Origin: Rhodoblastus acidophilus
GTDB taxonomy: Bacteria > Pseudomonadota > Alphaproteobacteria > Rhizobiales > Beijerinckiaceae
Assembly (NCBI RefSeq): GCF_025961575.1
Contig: NZ_JAOQNX010000018.1
Location: 1 to 64,000 of the forward strand
DNA length: 64,000 bases
Direction of reading: 5' to 3'
Part shown: positions 53,689 through 62,683 of the stretch, one piece after another
Numbering within the stretch: the first letter of the stretch is position 1
Layout of the letters: every line of letters starts with the position of its first letter
Notes under the pieces: model-generated
Databases searched by the model: none
The model's input: only the letters and a program-made list of their open reading frames with translations
Told to the model about the DNA's origin: nothing
Made by a program: the position numbers and the translations under genes

Positions 53689-54767
53689 GCCAGTTTGACC
53701 CGAGCTCCGACGCCCCCCGCCCCGAGCGGCCGCGTCCGCGCGCCTTCCGCCTCGACCAGCTTGGCGAGGATATGGTCGCGCCCCAGCCCGATTATTACGA
53801 ATTCGAGGCGGCGCAGGCCGCCGCCGCGCAGCCCTCCGTCGCCGCCGAAAAGGAGGAGCGCGCCACCGAGGAGGCGCAGGCCGAGGGCTTTGCGCCGAAG
53901 AAGGGCGGCTGGACCTGGGGCGGCGTGCTGCTCTCGGCGCTGGGCGCGCTGGTCTCGCTCTCCATCGCTTTGTGGCTGGACACGCTGATCGAGGAGCTGT
54001 TCGCCAAGAGCAAGGCGCTCGGCGCGCTGGGCCTCGGCCTCGCCGGCCTGATCCTGGTCGCCATCGGCGTGCTGGTCTCGCGCGAGATTTCCGTGCTCTA
54101 CAAGCAGCGCGCCATTGCGCGGCTGCATCGCTCGCTCGCCATCGCCCATGAGAATGACGATGTCGGCATGGCCAAGGCGAAAGTGGCCGAGCTGATCTCG
54201 CTCTATTCGGACAAGCCGGAAATGGATGTCGCGCGCAAGCGCCTCAAGGAATTGCGCAATGAGATCATCGACGGCGCGGCGCGGGTGGAGATCGCCGAAA
54301 AGGCGCTGATGCCGGCGCTGGATTCGGCGGCGCGCGCGGAAATCGCCAAGGCGGCCAAGGCGGTGTCGCTGGTGACCGCCATCGCCCCGCGCGCCATCAT
54401 CGACGTGGTCTTCGTCGCCGCGCAGGCGCTGCGCCTGATCCGCCGAATTTCGGAAATCTATGGCGGGCGTCCCGGCATGCTTGGCGCCTTCCGCCTGGCC
54501 CGGGCGGTGGGCACGCACCTGACCCTGACCGGCGCGGTCGCCATCGGCGATTCGCTGCTGCAGCAGATCGTCGGCCATGGCGTGGCCTCGCGCATTTCCT
54601 CAAGGCTCGGCGAGGGCGTGTTGAATGGCCTGCTGACGGCGCGCATCGGCCTGTCGGCCATGGCGGTGTGCCGGCCGATGCCGTTCATCGCGGAAAAGCA
54701 GCCGTCGATTTCCGACGTCGCGCCCTTCCTGCTGAAACGCGGCGACAAGGACAAGGCCGCGGGCTGA
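53685..54767 (+). CDS. ycjF: YcjF-like DUF697/TIGR01620 membrane protein, 360 aa
   Basis: Two membrane segments near 85-115 and 120-150 (WGGVLLSALGALVSLSIAL, LGLAGLILVAIGVLVS) separate an acidic Pro/Arg-rich N-terminus from a C-terminal DUF697-like helical domain (about 240-345, including LRLIRRISEIYGGRPG and SRLGEGVLNGLLTARIGLSA). It is the partner of ycjX, with which it overlaps by four bases. The start at 53685 is set by the coupling. Function unknown. Confidence 0.9.
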   Translation: MSQFDPSSDAPRPERPRPRAFRLDQLGEDMVAPQPDYYEFEAAQAAAAQPSVAAEKEERATEEAQAEGFAPKKGGWTWGGVLLSALGALVSLSIALWLDTLIEELFAKSKALGALGLGLAGLILVAIGVLVSREISVLYKQRAIARLHRSLAIAHENDDVGMAKAKVAELISLYSDKPEMDVARKRLKELRNEIIDGAARVEIAEKALMPALDSAARAEIAKAAKAVSLVTAIAPRAIIDVVFVAAQALRLIRRISEIYGGRPGMLGAFRLARAVGTHLTLTGAVAIGDSLLQQIVGHGVASRISSRLGEGVLNGLLTARIGLSAMAVCRPMPFIAEKQPSISDVAPFLLKRGDKDKAAG

Positions 54768-55032
54768 CGGCGGTCCCCTCGCGGCCAGGGTCCTGTCAAG
54801 GGACCGGGTTTGACGCTGCAACCCGGCGCGCGCAGGCCGCGCGCCTCGTTGGCGCGCGAGCGTGAACACACTGAAACACATGACAAATCCGCGACTGACC
54901 CCTTGGTAACCCCTGCAACCTGTCGCGTGTCCTGCCGTTGGGGCATGTTGCTTCCCCAAGGGGTGGATCGAATGAAAGCGACGCGTCGAGGTCGCCATGC
55001 GTTCCGTCCCGTCGAAGCTGGGGGAGGACGCC

Positions 55033-55290
55033 ATGAAGCAGCATCTCGAACGCGCGCTTTACGAGATTTGTTACGCGCTCGCGGAATTCGAGCAGGCCAG
55101 GGCCAACAGACATGGCCCGGGAAGCCCGGCGAAAAACGTCCATGTCGCCGAGAAGGCCGACAGCGTCATTGTCCTGCTCCGCCTGTCGCAATGGGCCCTG
55201 GAGACGGCGCTGCGCTGCATCCGCGACATCGATCGCGCCGCCGCCGCGCCGCCGGCGATGAGCGGTCGCGAGCCGCCCGCCGCCCCGTGA
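55033..55290 (+). CDS. unknown small helical protein, 85 aa
   Basis: MKQHLERALYEICYALAEFE leads a helical protein with two Arg/Leu-rich helices and a short Ala/Pro tail. The ATG at 55033 has a strong Shine-Dalgarno (GGGGGAGGAC) seven bases upstream; an upstream in-frame ATG is not supported. It lies in an otherwise gene-poor part (54768-55032 shows no other gene). No family recognised. Confidence 0.65.
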   Translation: MKQHLERALYEICYALAEFEQARANRHGPGSPAKNVHVAEKADSVIVLLRLSQWALETALRCIRDIDRAAAAPPAMSGREPPAAP

Positions 55291-55405
55291 CAGGCGGCGC
55301 GCCTTAGGACCGGCTCAAACGCGGAAAGGACATGGGGAATCGTTAACTGGCCTCGATTACGGTGCGGCAATTGCTTGGGCCCAGCCGCTCAGAGGTTTTT
55401 GCATC

Positions 55406-56263
55406 ATGTCATTCGGCAAGCGAGGCGTGACGCCTCCGCAACAGGCTCCCGCGCCGTCCCCCGATGAGGAGGAGCCGGAGCCCCCCATCACCCGCCAGCC
55501 CCGGACGGTGGTGACGACCGAGAAGCTGAGCGTCCTCGATATCCTGCTCTATGGCGTCGGCTGCATCGCCGTGGCGGCCTGTCTCGTGCTTTATCTGAAG
55601 AAGACGCCGAGTCCCCCGCGCGAAAATCCCGTGCGCGAAAATGTCGTGCGCGAAGAGGTCGCGGAGCGGGCGCCGCCCGTCGCCTCCGACTATTCGCCGT
55701 TAGACGTCGTCCGGATCAATCTGGACAAGGGCGAAGCCGGACGCCTGTTCGACTTCGCGATCGTCGCCGCGCCCAGCGCCCGCTGTTTTGCCCGACTCAA
55801 CACGGTCCGACCCTGGCGCCATCCCGGCTGGACCAACCGCGCGCTCGACGAGCCCAACAGGATCCTGAAATTCCAATATGAGGTGGCGGGGCTGGCGCTG
55901 AGCTGCCTGATGACCGAGGACCAGCGCCGGTTCTGCAAGCCCGCGGAGCGCGCCAAGATCAAGAAGGCGGTCGCGTTCTATCTCGGCAAATATCGCCGGG
56001 AAGTCGCCGCGAAAAACCGCGTGGTCAAGCCGCCGCAGGACAAGCTGTACAGGGCGCAGGACGAGATGTTCCGCACCCTCGCCGAGCGGATCAAGGCGTC
56101 GGACCCGGCCGCCGATGATGACGTGGGCGTCGACGACCCCGGCGAATTGTTCAAGGGCATCGCCAGCGTGACCGACGCGGGCTATTTCACCGCGGCCGAT
56201 TTCGGTTCGGCCCCGGAATTCGCGCCCTACATCCGCCCGTCCCTGGCGAAACCCTGCGGGTGA
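55406..56263 (+). CDS. unknown membrane protein, 285 aa
   Basis: An acidic Pro-rich N-terminus (about 1-45) precedes one membrane segment (LDILLYGVGCIAVAACLVLY), then a periplasmic part of about 200 residues with RENPVRENVVREEV, a short repeat, and several Lys/Arg-rich helices. Cys pair in SARCFARLN and LALSCLMTEDQRRFCKPAER may be structural. No family. The upstream region contains GGGGAATCGTTAACTGG, a GANTC plus TTAA, possibly a cell-cycle regulated promoter, low confidence. Confidence 0.7.
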   Translation: MSFGKRGVTPPQQAPAPSPDEEEPEPPITRQPRTVVTTEKLSVLDILLYGVGCIAVAACLVLYLKKTPSPPRENPVRENVVREEVAERAPPVASDYSPLDVVRINLDKGEAGRLFDFAIVAAPSARCFARLNTVRPWRHPGWTNRALDEPNRILKFQYEVAGLALSCLMTEDQRRFCKPAERAKIKKAVAFYLGKYRREVAAKNRVVKPPQDKLYRAQDEMFRTLAERIKASDPAADDDVGVDDPGELFKGIASVTDAGYFTAADFGSAPEFAPYIRPSLAKPCG

Positions 56264-56272
56264 GGCGCGCCC

Positions 56273-56593
56273 TCACCCCTGCGAGGCCGGCAGCTCCAGC
56301 ACCAGCCCGTCGAGCTCGTCGGACAGCTTGATCTGGCAAGACAGGCGCGAGGTCGGGCGCGGGTCCACGGCGAAATCGAGCATGTCGCTCTCCATGGGCT
56401 CGGGCTTCGGCAGCTTGTCCGCCCATTCCTTGGCGACATAGACATGGCAGGTGGCGCAGGCGCAGGCGCCGCCGCATTCCGCATAAATCTCCTCGACGCC
56501 GGCGTTGCGCGCGATCTCCATGGCCGTCTGGCCAGGCTGGCCCTCCAGCTCGCGCTTTTCGCCCTTCGTATTGACAAAAATGACCTTGACCAT
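56273..56593 (-). CDS. [2Fe-2S] ferredoxin, adrenodoxin type, 106 aa
   Basis: Cluster ligands are Cys40, Cys46 and Cys49 within AECGGACACATCHVY and Cys86 in TSRLSCQIK. The central segment PMESDMLDFAVDP resembles the contact helix of mitochondrial and bacterial adrenodoxins. It may serve a cytochrome P450 or an Fe-S assembly system; neither is encoded nearby. Length is typical. It converges on the 55406 gene with nine bases between. Confidence 0.92.
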   Translation of the reverse strand: MVKVIFVNTKGEKRELEGQPGQTAMEIARNAGVEEIYAECGGACACATCHVYVAKEWADKLPKPEPMESDMLDFAVDPRPTSRLSCQIKLSDELDGLVLELPASQG

Positions 56594-56657
56594 GTGGTGT
56601 TTCCGATCTGGCGCCTAATTTTTCGCCTTTTAGTCGGGATCGGCGAAAATCGCCAGT

Positions 56658-56927
56658 TCAATCGGCGTGAGGCCCCGCCAGCAGCGCGCAGCCGGCGCCC
56701 ACCTCTTCTGGCGCCGCGCCGATCTCCGCCGCGAACTGCAGCAGCAGCGTCTCGTCGGCGGCCAGATGCGCCATCACCCCGGCCAAAAACCCCGGTTCGG
56801 CCGCCGCCTGGCGCAAATGGGCGGGATCGAGTCCGCTCAGCGCCAAAAAACACTGGAGACGCTCGTCGTCGCCGGCAAGAAAGGCCAAACCCTTGATCGC
56901 CATATCTTCGGCGACTTCACGATTCAT
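56658..56927 (-). CDS. DUF3572 protein, 89 aa
   Basis: MNREVAEDMAIKGLAFLAGD and LQCFLALSGLDPAHLRQAAA match DUF3572, a small helical protein whose gene sits next to divK in many Hyphomicrobiales. The acidic, Ala-rich C-terminus is less conserved. I start at ATG 56927, which fits the family better than 56993. It lies divergently upstream of divK, with 165 bases between. Function unknown. Confidence 0.8.
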   Translation of the reverse strand: MNREVAEDMAIKGLAFLAGDDERLQCFLALSGLDPAHLRQAAAEPGFLAGVMAHLAADETLLLQFAAEIGAAPEEVGAGCALLAGPHAD

Positions 56928-57092
56928 TTTGGGTTTTCGCGGGGCGCCGAGGACCAAGAGCGTTTCTCTTTTCAATGGAACAATTTGGCTCAAGTTCTAC
57001 CCTGGGGTGAAGCGCATTTTCAATTCGTCAATGTCTGTTGGTTAGCTTGTCCGCGAGACTCCTGAGGTCGGGCGCGCCCGAAGCGGAACCCC

Positions 57093-57461
57093 ATGGTAAA
57101 AAAAGTCCTGATCGTTGAAGACAACGAACTCAATATGAAGCTCTTCAACGATCTGTTGGAAGCGCACGGCTACCAGACCATCCAGACCCGCAACGGGGTC
57201 GAGGCGGTGTCGCTGGCGCGCGCGCATCATCCCAATCTCATCCTGATGGACATTCAGCTTCCCGAAGTGTCGGGCCTCCAGGTCACGCAATGGCTGAAGG
57301 ACGACCCCGGTCTCGCCGACATTCCCGTGGTCGCCATCACCGCCTTCGCCATGAAGGGCGACGAGGAAAAAATTCTCCAGGGCGGCTGCGAGGCCTATCT
57401 GTCCAAGCCGATTTCCGTGGTCAAGTTTTTGGAAACGGTGCGGAAATTCATCGGAGACTAG
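57093..57461 (+). CDS. divK: single-domain response regulator DivK, 122 aa
   Basis: A stand-alone receiver: [20 protein letters not shown] contains the acid pocket, Asp53 in [14 protein letters not shown] is the phospho-acceptor, and [16 protein letters not shown] the conserved Lys. Phosphorylated by DivJ and dephosphorylated by PleC in Caulobacter, DivK controls the DivL-CckA-CtrA relay. Its stop codon TAG (57459-57461) lies within the first bases of the inserted palindromic element. pleD follows as the second gene of the ancestral operon. Confidence 0.97.
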   Translation: MVKKVLIVEDNELNMKLFNDLLEAHGYQTIQTRNGVEAVSLARAHHPNLILMDIQLPEVSGLQVTQWLKDDPGLADIPVVAITAFAMKGDEEKILQGGCEAYLSKPISVVKFLETVRKFIGD

Positions 57462-57728
57462 GGCCTGTGAACGGATGTGGCATGAGCCGTGACGCTGGGC
57501 ATTTTGGCTTGCGGGCAGGAGCCGGTTGCAGCCAATATCGCGGATATTGGCAAGACCGGCGACGCACTCCGCAAGCCAAAAGGCCCGCGCCCGAAGGGTT
57601 TGGCCGAAACGGCCGCCTGGTTCGTCTAAGTCGAGGGCCAATATTCTCAATATTGGCCCTCGACGTCTCCTGCCATGCGTCTCGTTTCGGCCAAATCCCG
57701 GCCCATGCCACATCCGTTCACAGGCCCT
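57460..57728. mobile_element. MITE-like palindromic element between divK and pleD, 269 bp
   Basis: Perfect 25-bp terminal inverted repeats: left begins AGGGCCTGTGAACGGATG (57460-57484), right ends CATCCGTTCACAGGCCCT (57704-57728). Inside are nested palindromes: GCCAATATC/GATATTGGC (57531-57551), a 15-bp stem at 57631-57663, and arm pairs at 57502-57513/57569-57581 and 57597-57612/57683-57699. No transposase. No target duplication is apparent. The left end overlaps the divK stop codon and the right end stops four bases before the pleD ATG. Confidence 0.8.
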
Positions 57729-57732
57729 GCTC

Positions 57733-59115
57733 ATGACCGCGCGCGTTCTGGTGGTCGACGACCTCCTCCCCAATGTGAAGCTGCTCGAAGCGCGCCTCAC
57801 CGCCGAATATTTTGACGTGGTGACGGCCACCAACGGATTCGAGGCCCTGAAAATCTGCGAGCGCGGCGAATGCGATATCGTGCTGCTCGACGTGATGATG
57901 CCGGGCATGGACGGGTTCGAGGTCTGCCGCAAGCTCAAGGCCAATCCGGACACGCTGCATCTGCCGGTGATCATGGTGACGGCGCTCGACCAGACCTCCG
58001 ACCGGGTCCGCGGACTCGAGGCCGGCGCCGACGATTTCCTCACCAAGCCGATCGACGAGATCGCGCTGATGGCGCGCGTGCGCTCGCTGGCGCGTCTGAA
58101 AACCTCGGTGGACGAGCTGCGCGCCCGCGCGGAAACCTCGGTGGCGCTTGGCGTCACCGACGCGGTGGACCACAGGCTCGACAGCGGGATCGGCGGCAGG
58201 GTGCTGCTGGTCGACGATCGCGTCAATTCCTGCGAGAAAATCCTGTCGGCCCTGAGCGACCGCTACGAGGTCGATGTCGAGCCCGACGCGGCCGAAGCCC
58301 TGTTCCGCGCCTCCGACACCCCTTACGAGCTGGTGATGGTCAGCCTTGGGCTCGCGGCTTACGACGGCTTGCGGCTGTGCAGCCAGTTGCGCTCGGTGGA
58401 GCGCACCCGCCACACGCCGATCCTGATGGTCGCCGATATCGAGGATCGCGCCCGCGTGCTGCGCGGCCTCGACCTCGGCGTGAACGATTATCTGGTCCGC
58501 CCCATCGACAAGAACGAGATCATCGCCCGCGCCCGCACCCAGGTGCGCCGCAAGCGCTATGCGGATTCGCTGCGCTCCAACGTGCAGGCGGCGCTGGAAA
58601 TGGCGGTGGTCGACCCGCTCACCGGCCTCAACAACCGCCGCTATCTGCAGACCCATGTGGTCGGATTGATGGAGCAGAGCGCGCAAAAGGGCCGTCCGCT
58701 CTCGGCGATGGTGCTCGACATCGACCATTTCAAAGGGGTCAACGACACCTACGGCCACGATGTCGGCGACGACATTTTAAGAGGCTTCGCGGCGCGGGTG
58801 CGGCGCGTGGTGCGCGGCGCCGATCTGTTGTGCCGCTTCGGCGGCGAGGAATTCGTGATCGTCATGCCGGAGACCCGCCTGGCCGTGGCCCGGCTGGTGG
58901 CCGAGCGGGTGCGCGCCAGCGTGGCGGCGACGCCCTTTCCGATCTGCGGCGGCTTGGAGACGCTTGGCGTCACCGTGTCGATCGGCGTGGCGGCATCCCA
59001 TGGCGGCGAAAGCCCGGACGCCCTGTTCAAGCGCGCCGACCAGGCGCTTTATCGCGCCAAGAGCGGCGGGCGCAACCGCGTGACGGTCGACGACGGCAGC
59101 GCCGCCGCCGCGTGA
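57733..59115 (+). CDS. pleD: diguanylate cyclase response regulator PleD, 460 aa
   Basis: Makes cyclic di-GMP when phosphorylated at the cell pole. REC1 starts MTARVLVVDDLLPNVKLLEA and carries the phospho-Asp in CDIVLLDVMMPGMDGFEV; a degenerate REC2 (about 155-275) acts as dimerisation adaptor; the GGDEF domain (about 295-455) has LDIDHFKGVNDTYGH, the active site GGEEF and, five residues upstream, the RGAD inhibitory site. I start at ATG 57733; the frame is also open through the upstream element, which would add an unrelated N-terminus. Confidence 0.97.
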   Translation: MTARVLVVDDLLPNVKLLEARLTAEYFDVVTATNGFEALKICERGECDIVLLDVMMPGMDGFEVCRKLKANPDTLHLPVIMVTALDQTSDRVRGLEAGADDFLTKPIDEIALMARVRSLARLKTSVDELRARAETSVALGVTDAVDHRLDSGIGGRVLLVDDRVNSCEKILSALSDRYEVDVEPDAAEALFRASDTPYELVMVSLGLAAYDGLRLCSQLRSVERTRHTPILMVADIEDRARVLRGLDLGVNDYLVRPIDKNEIIARARTQVRRKRYADSLRSNVQAALEMAVVDPLTGLNNRRYLQTHVVGLMEQSAQKGRPLSAMVLDIDHFKGVNDTYGHDVGDDILRGFAARVRRVVRGADLLCRFGGEEFVIVMPETRLAVARLVAERVRASVAATPFPICGGLETLGVTVSIGVAASHGGESPDALFKRADQALYRAKSGGRNRVTVDDGSAAAA

Positions 59116-59118
59116 GCG

Positions 59119-60198
59119 TCAGCGCGCCTCGCCTTTCCGCCCCAGCAACACCAGGACGAGCTCCGCCTGGCTGTGCGTGTGCGTCTTCTGGAACAGACGC
59201 GCGAGATGCGTGCGCGCCGTCGAGCGGGCGACGCCAAGGCGCCGCGCCGCAGCGGCCACGCCCTCGCCGCGCAGCATTTCCTCTGCGAGCGCAGCTTCCG
59301 CCGCGGTGAAGCCGAAGGCGGCGAAGGCGCTTCCGCGGTCCGGCGCCGGTTCAATCATCACCAGCGCCGTCGGCCATGAGGGCAGCCGCCAGGGCAGATC
59401 GACGGCGACGGAGGTGACCAGCGCCTTGAGCGCGGCCCGGCCGGCGCGGCGGAGAACGATGGATTCGGTCGTGGCCGGCTTCTCGGCGCAACGCGCGATG
59501 GCCGCGCGCAATCTTGCGGCGTCCTCCGGGTCGAACAGGCGCGAGACGCCGCGCCGGGCGAGCGGCAGCCCGTCGACCAGCAAGGCGCGCGCAGGGGCGT
59601 TGGCGTCCAGCACCCCGCCGTCGCGGTCGACGAACAGCGCGGCCTGACGCGTCAGTTCGAAATGTTTCAGCGTGGCGACCGGCGCGTGCGTCGCCAAGGC
59701 CAGCCTTGTATTGACCTCCAGGGCGCGCATGAGGTGGGGGGCGATGCGCCGCATCAGCTCGAGCTGGCTGTCGTCGAAAGCTCGGGCGCCCTGCACGGTG
59801 AGAACCGTTTGCCGGGCGGCGTCGACCCGGAGAACCGCGCTCGCCATCGCCATGACGCCCTGGGGCCGCAGGAAATCATTATAAAATTCGGTTTTCTCGA
59901 GCTCAGCCGCGGGAACGACCATCCTGTCCGTCTGGACGGCGCCGACCGGCGCGTTGACCGAGGCGAGCCAAGCGGGATTGCGGGCGTGATAATAGCCGGT
60001 GTAGGCCTCGATCGTCGCCGCATCGACGCCGACCATGCAGCCCCAGCAGTCCTCCGGGCGCCGGCCGAGCCCGGCCAGACCGATGCTGGGAGCGCCGAGC
60101 GCGCCGGCGATGGCGGCAAGGGCCTCCGGCCAGGAGGTCATGTCGAGGCTGGCGGCATGGATGCTGTCCAGCAATTTGGGCAAGAGACCGGACGTCAT
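59119..60198 (-). CDS. LuxR-type transcriptional regulator, 359 aa
   Basis: The C-terminal 65 residues (FGFTAAEAALAEEMLRGEGV, then AARRLGVARSTARTHLARLF) are a LuxR/GerE HTH. The N-terminal 200 residues contain no recognisable autoinducer-binding or receiver domain, but have a GWQ-poor PAS-like layout (YYHARNPAWLASVNAP, VVPAAELEKTEFYNDFL). The signal is unknown. It converges with pleD, four bases between the stops. Confidence 0.85.
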   Translation of the reverse strand: MTSGLLPKLLDSIHAASLDMTSWPEALAAIAGALGAPSIGLAGLGRRPEDCWGCMVGVDAATIEAYTGYYHARNPAWLASVNAPVGAVQTDRMVVPAAELEKTEFYNDFLRPQGVMAMASAVLRVDAARQTVLTVQGARAFDDSQLELMRRIAPHLMRALEVNTRLALATHAPVATLKHFELTRQAALFVDRDGGVLDANAPARALLVDGLPLARRGVSRLFDPEDAARLRAAIARCAEKPATTESIVLRRAGRAALKALVTSVAVDLPWRLPSWPTALVMIEPAPDRGSAFAAFGFTAAEAALAEEMLRGEGVAAAARRLGVARSTARTHLARLFQKTHTHSQAELVLVLLGRKGEAR

Positions 60199-60497
60199 GC
60201 CGCGCTCCCCGAAAATTTGGTCCGGATCAAATCAACAGTCGTATCCACTTCAAACAGCGCGAATCATTCTGGGGATATTTTCAGTTCGGTCAAACCCCTC
60301 GGCGGCGAAGGGGCGGCGCGACGATTGCAGTAACGCAAGGTCAACCGACCGCACTTGTTCCGGCGCTCCATCATTCGCATGACGACCCGCCGTCGGAAGG
60401 GGGGCAAGCTTCCGAGGCTACTCCCTTCAAAGCATTTCATTTTCCGCGCCGCGCGCCTCGATGAGGCTGGCGCCTCTTCAGCTTCTGGAGATCTCGG

Positions 60498-61148
60498 ATG
60501 GACGATATTGCCGCCCTCTCGCCCGAACGCCTGTTCGCGCTGCTGCGCGCCGTTTCCGGATTCGAACGCCCCTCCGACGACGACCCGCGTGTTCCGCGCG
60601 GCCCCGCCGGTCCGGTGATCCGCGCCGCGCTCGCGCATGTTAACGTCTTCAATCCCCATCCGGAGCCATGGAAGACGAAGCGGGCCGACCTCGATCAAAC
60701 TTCGGAGAGCGACTTCGGGCCTTATCCCCAACCGTGGCGCGTGCTGCTGGCGGAGCTGTTGCGCCGGCATCCGGAGCTTTGGGAACCTGTCCACGGCGGC
60801 CCCCTGGGCGCTGTCTCCCGCGCCGGGCTGGCGCGCGCGGTCGGCGAGGAAATCGTCGCGCGGGCGGAACTGATCCAGACGGTCATCCATGCGACCGCCG
60901 GAAAGGCAGCCGAACATGGCGGCGCCAAAGCCTTCATCCTCGACGTCATCGACGATCTGTGCCCGCCTCCGCCCAAAAAACCGTTTCCGTGGCCCCATGG
61001 CGAGCTGACCGGCGAGGATCTCGCCGTCATCGCCGCCACCCTGGACCTTGGCGCGCAGCAGACGGCGAGCCCGGCGTTGAGGGAGGCGCTGGCCGGCGCC
61101 GCCAACAGGCTGCTGCAACAGTCGCTGCGCCCCGAACTGCGAAGCTGA
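60498..61148 (+). CDS. unknown protein, 216 aa
   Basis: A soluble, Pro/Arg/Ala-rich helical protein with motifs HVNVFNPHPEPW and ILDVIDDLCPPPPKKPFPWP. No family recognised, and no catalytic pattern. Start at ATG 60498 (ATCTCGG upstream, GGAGATC further up). The 299-base region upstream (60199-60497) shows only a short GAGGC/GCCTC hairpin near 60464 and no gene. Confidence 0.65.
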   Translation: MDDIAALSPERLFALLRAVSGFERPSDDDPRVPRGPAGPVIRAALAHVNVFNPHPEPWKTKRADLDQTSESDFGPYPQPWRVLLAELLRRHPELWEPVHGGPLGAVSRAGLARAVGEEIVARAELIQTVIHATAGKAAEHGGAKAFILDVIDDLCPPPPKKPFPWPHGELTGEDLAVIAATLDLGAQQTASPALREALAGAANRLLQQSLRPELRS

Positions 61149-61266
61149 GAGGAGCCAGTGACCGCCCGCCCAGGCGGGCCCGCCGCGCGCGCCTCCCCCG
61201 CGCGCGGTTTCCTTCGTGTCCCCGCGCGCACTGGAATGGCGCGGCTCTTGCTCCCATCTTGGCGGC

Positions 61267-62448
61267 ATGACGACATTCCGCCTGCGCATCGCGCAAACCC
61301 TCGCCGAAGTTCCGCCCGAAACCTGGGACGCCTGCGCCAACCCTCCCGGACAGACCGGCGAGGAGCGCTTCAACCCGTTCATCACTCATGCTTTCCTGCA
61401 CGCTTTGGAGACGACCGGCTGCGTCGGCGGGCGCACCGGCTGGAGCCCTGCGCATGTTCTGATCGAGAGCGATGAAAAACTCGTCGCCTGCGCCCCCGCC
61501 TATTTCAAAAGCCATTCGCAGGGCGAATATGTTTTCGATCACGCCCTCGCCGACGCCTTTTCGCGGGCGGGCGGGCGCTACTATCCCAAACTTTTGTGCG
61601 CGACGCCGTTCACCCCGGTCAACGGCCGCCGCCTGCTCGTCGCCGCCGACGCCCCCCAAGGCGCGCGCGAAGCCGTTGTCGCCGGCTTGCGCCAGCTCGC
61701 CGCCAAAACCGAGGCCTCGTCGCTGCACGTGAATTTCGCCGATGCGCCCGACATGGATTTTTTGCGCGCGCGAAATTTTTCGCCGCGAAAAGGCCAGCAA
61801 TTCCACTTTTTCAATCGCGGCTACGCCGGTTTTGACGATTTTCTGGGCGCCCTCGCCTCGCGGAAACGCAAAGCCATCCGCAAGGAGCGCGAACAGGCGC
61901 TTTCGGCAGGCATTGAAGTGGAATGGGTGACGGGCGCCGCCCTCACGGAAGCGCATTGGGATGCGTTTTTCGCGTTTTACATCGACACCGGAAGCCGCAA
62001 ATGGGGCCGTCCCTATCTGACCCGCGCCTTCTTTTCCGCGCTCGGCGAAAAGCTCGGCGACCGCGTTCTTCTGGTGATGGCGCGACGAAATGGCCGCCCG
62101 ATCGCCGGGGCGCTCAATCTGATCGGCGACGACGCGCTCTACGGCCGCAACTGGGGCTGCCTCGAAGACCACCCCTGCCTGCATTTCGAGCTGTGCTATT
62201 ATCAGGCGATCGATTTCGCCCTGTCGCGCGGCTTGAAGCGGGTCGAGGCCGGCGCCCAGGGCGAGCACAAGTTGGCGCGCGGCTATGAGCCGGTGGCCAC
62301 CTTTTCGGCGCACGAATTCCGTGATCCGCGGCTGGCCGCAGCGGCCGAGGATTTTTTCGCCCACGAGGGCGCGGCGGTGGAGGAAGTGATCGCCGAATAT
62401 GCGGCCATGGCGCCGTTCAGGAAGGGGGAGAGTCCGACAAAATCATGA
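61267..62448 (+). CDS. GNAT-fold acyltransferase, DUF482/FemAB-like, 393 aa
   Basis: LAEVPPETWDACANPPGQTG, NPFITHAFLHALETTGCVGG and the central FHFFNRGYAGFDDFLGALAS, RKRKAIRKEREQAL match DUF482 (peptidoglycan-biosynthesis-like) proteins of the GNAT superfamily. LNLIGDDALYGRNWGCLED is the C-terminal GNAT half. A FemAB-like aminoacyl transfer to cell wall precursors has been suggested for relatives. I start at ATG 61267; the upstream ATG at 61216 lacks a ribosome site. Confidence 0.85.
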   Translation: MTTFRLRIAQTLAEVPPETWDACANPPGQTGEERFNPFITHAFLHALETTGCVGGRTGWSPAHVLIESDEKLVACAPAYFKSHSQGEYVFDHALADAFSRAGGRYYPKLLCATPFTPVNGRRLLVAADAPQGAREAVVAGLRQLAAKTEASSLHVNFADAPDMDFLRARNFSPRKGQQFHFFNRGYAGFDDFLGALASRKRKAIRKEREQALSAGIEVEWVTGAALTEAHWDAFFAFYIDTGSRKWGRPYLTRAFFSALGEKLGDRVLLVMARRNGRPIAGALNLIGDDALYGRNWGCLEDHPCLHFELCYYQAIDFALSRGLKRVEAGAQGEHKLARGYEPVATFSAHEFRDPRLAAAAEDFFAHEGAAVEEVIAEYAAMAPFRKGESPTKS

Positions 62449-62479
62449 CAGTTCTTTCGTTGTGTGCCAGTGTGGCGAC

Positions 62480-62683
62480 ATGGCCGATCCGCTCAGAGAA
62501 TTCGTGATGGAAAGCGCACTCGCCCGCGCCGAGGAAACACTGCCCGACCGCCGCGCCTTCGGCCTGAACGCGCAGGATTGGAAAAGATTTGTCGAAGCCT
62601 TGGACACGCCGATCCGTCCCCTGCCCCGGCTCAAAAGCCTTTTCGCGACGTCGAGCGTGTTCGAGCGCGAAGACAAGAGCTGA
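62480..62683 (+). pseudogene. truncated DUF1778 (TacA-type) antitoxin, 67 aa
   Basis: Residues DPLREFVMESALARAEETLP and DRRAFGLNAQDWKRFVEALD, then a tail with LKSLFATSSVFE, match the second half of DUF1778 antitoxins, which neutralise TacT by wrapping around it. The N-terminal ribbon-helix-helix strand and first helix (about 30 residues) are missing, so DNA binding is lost. An ATG lies at 62480. The rest looks intact, so it may still be translated but is a fragment. The toxin fragment follows directly. Confidence 0.75.

Noticed and set aside
57526-57732. N-terminal extension of PleD through the palindromic element
   Set aside because: PleD proteins start at MTARVLVVDD; the extension is translated palindrome and has no ribosome site.
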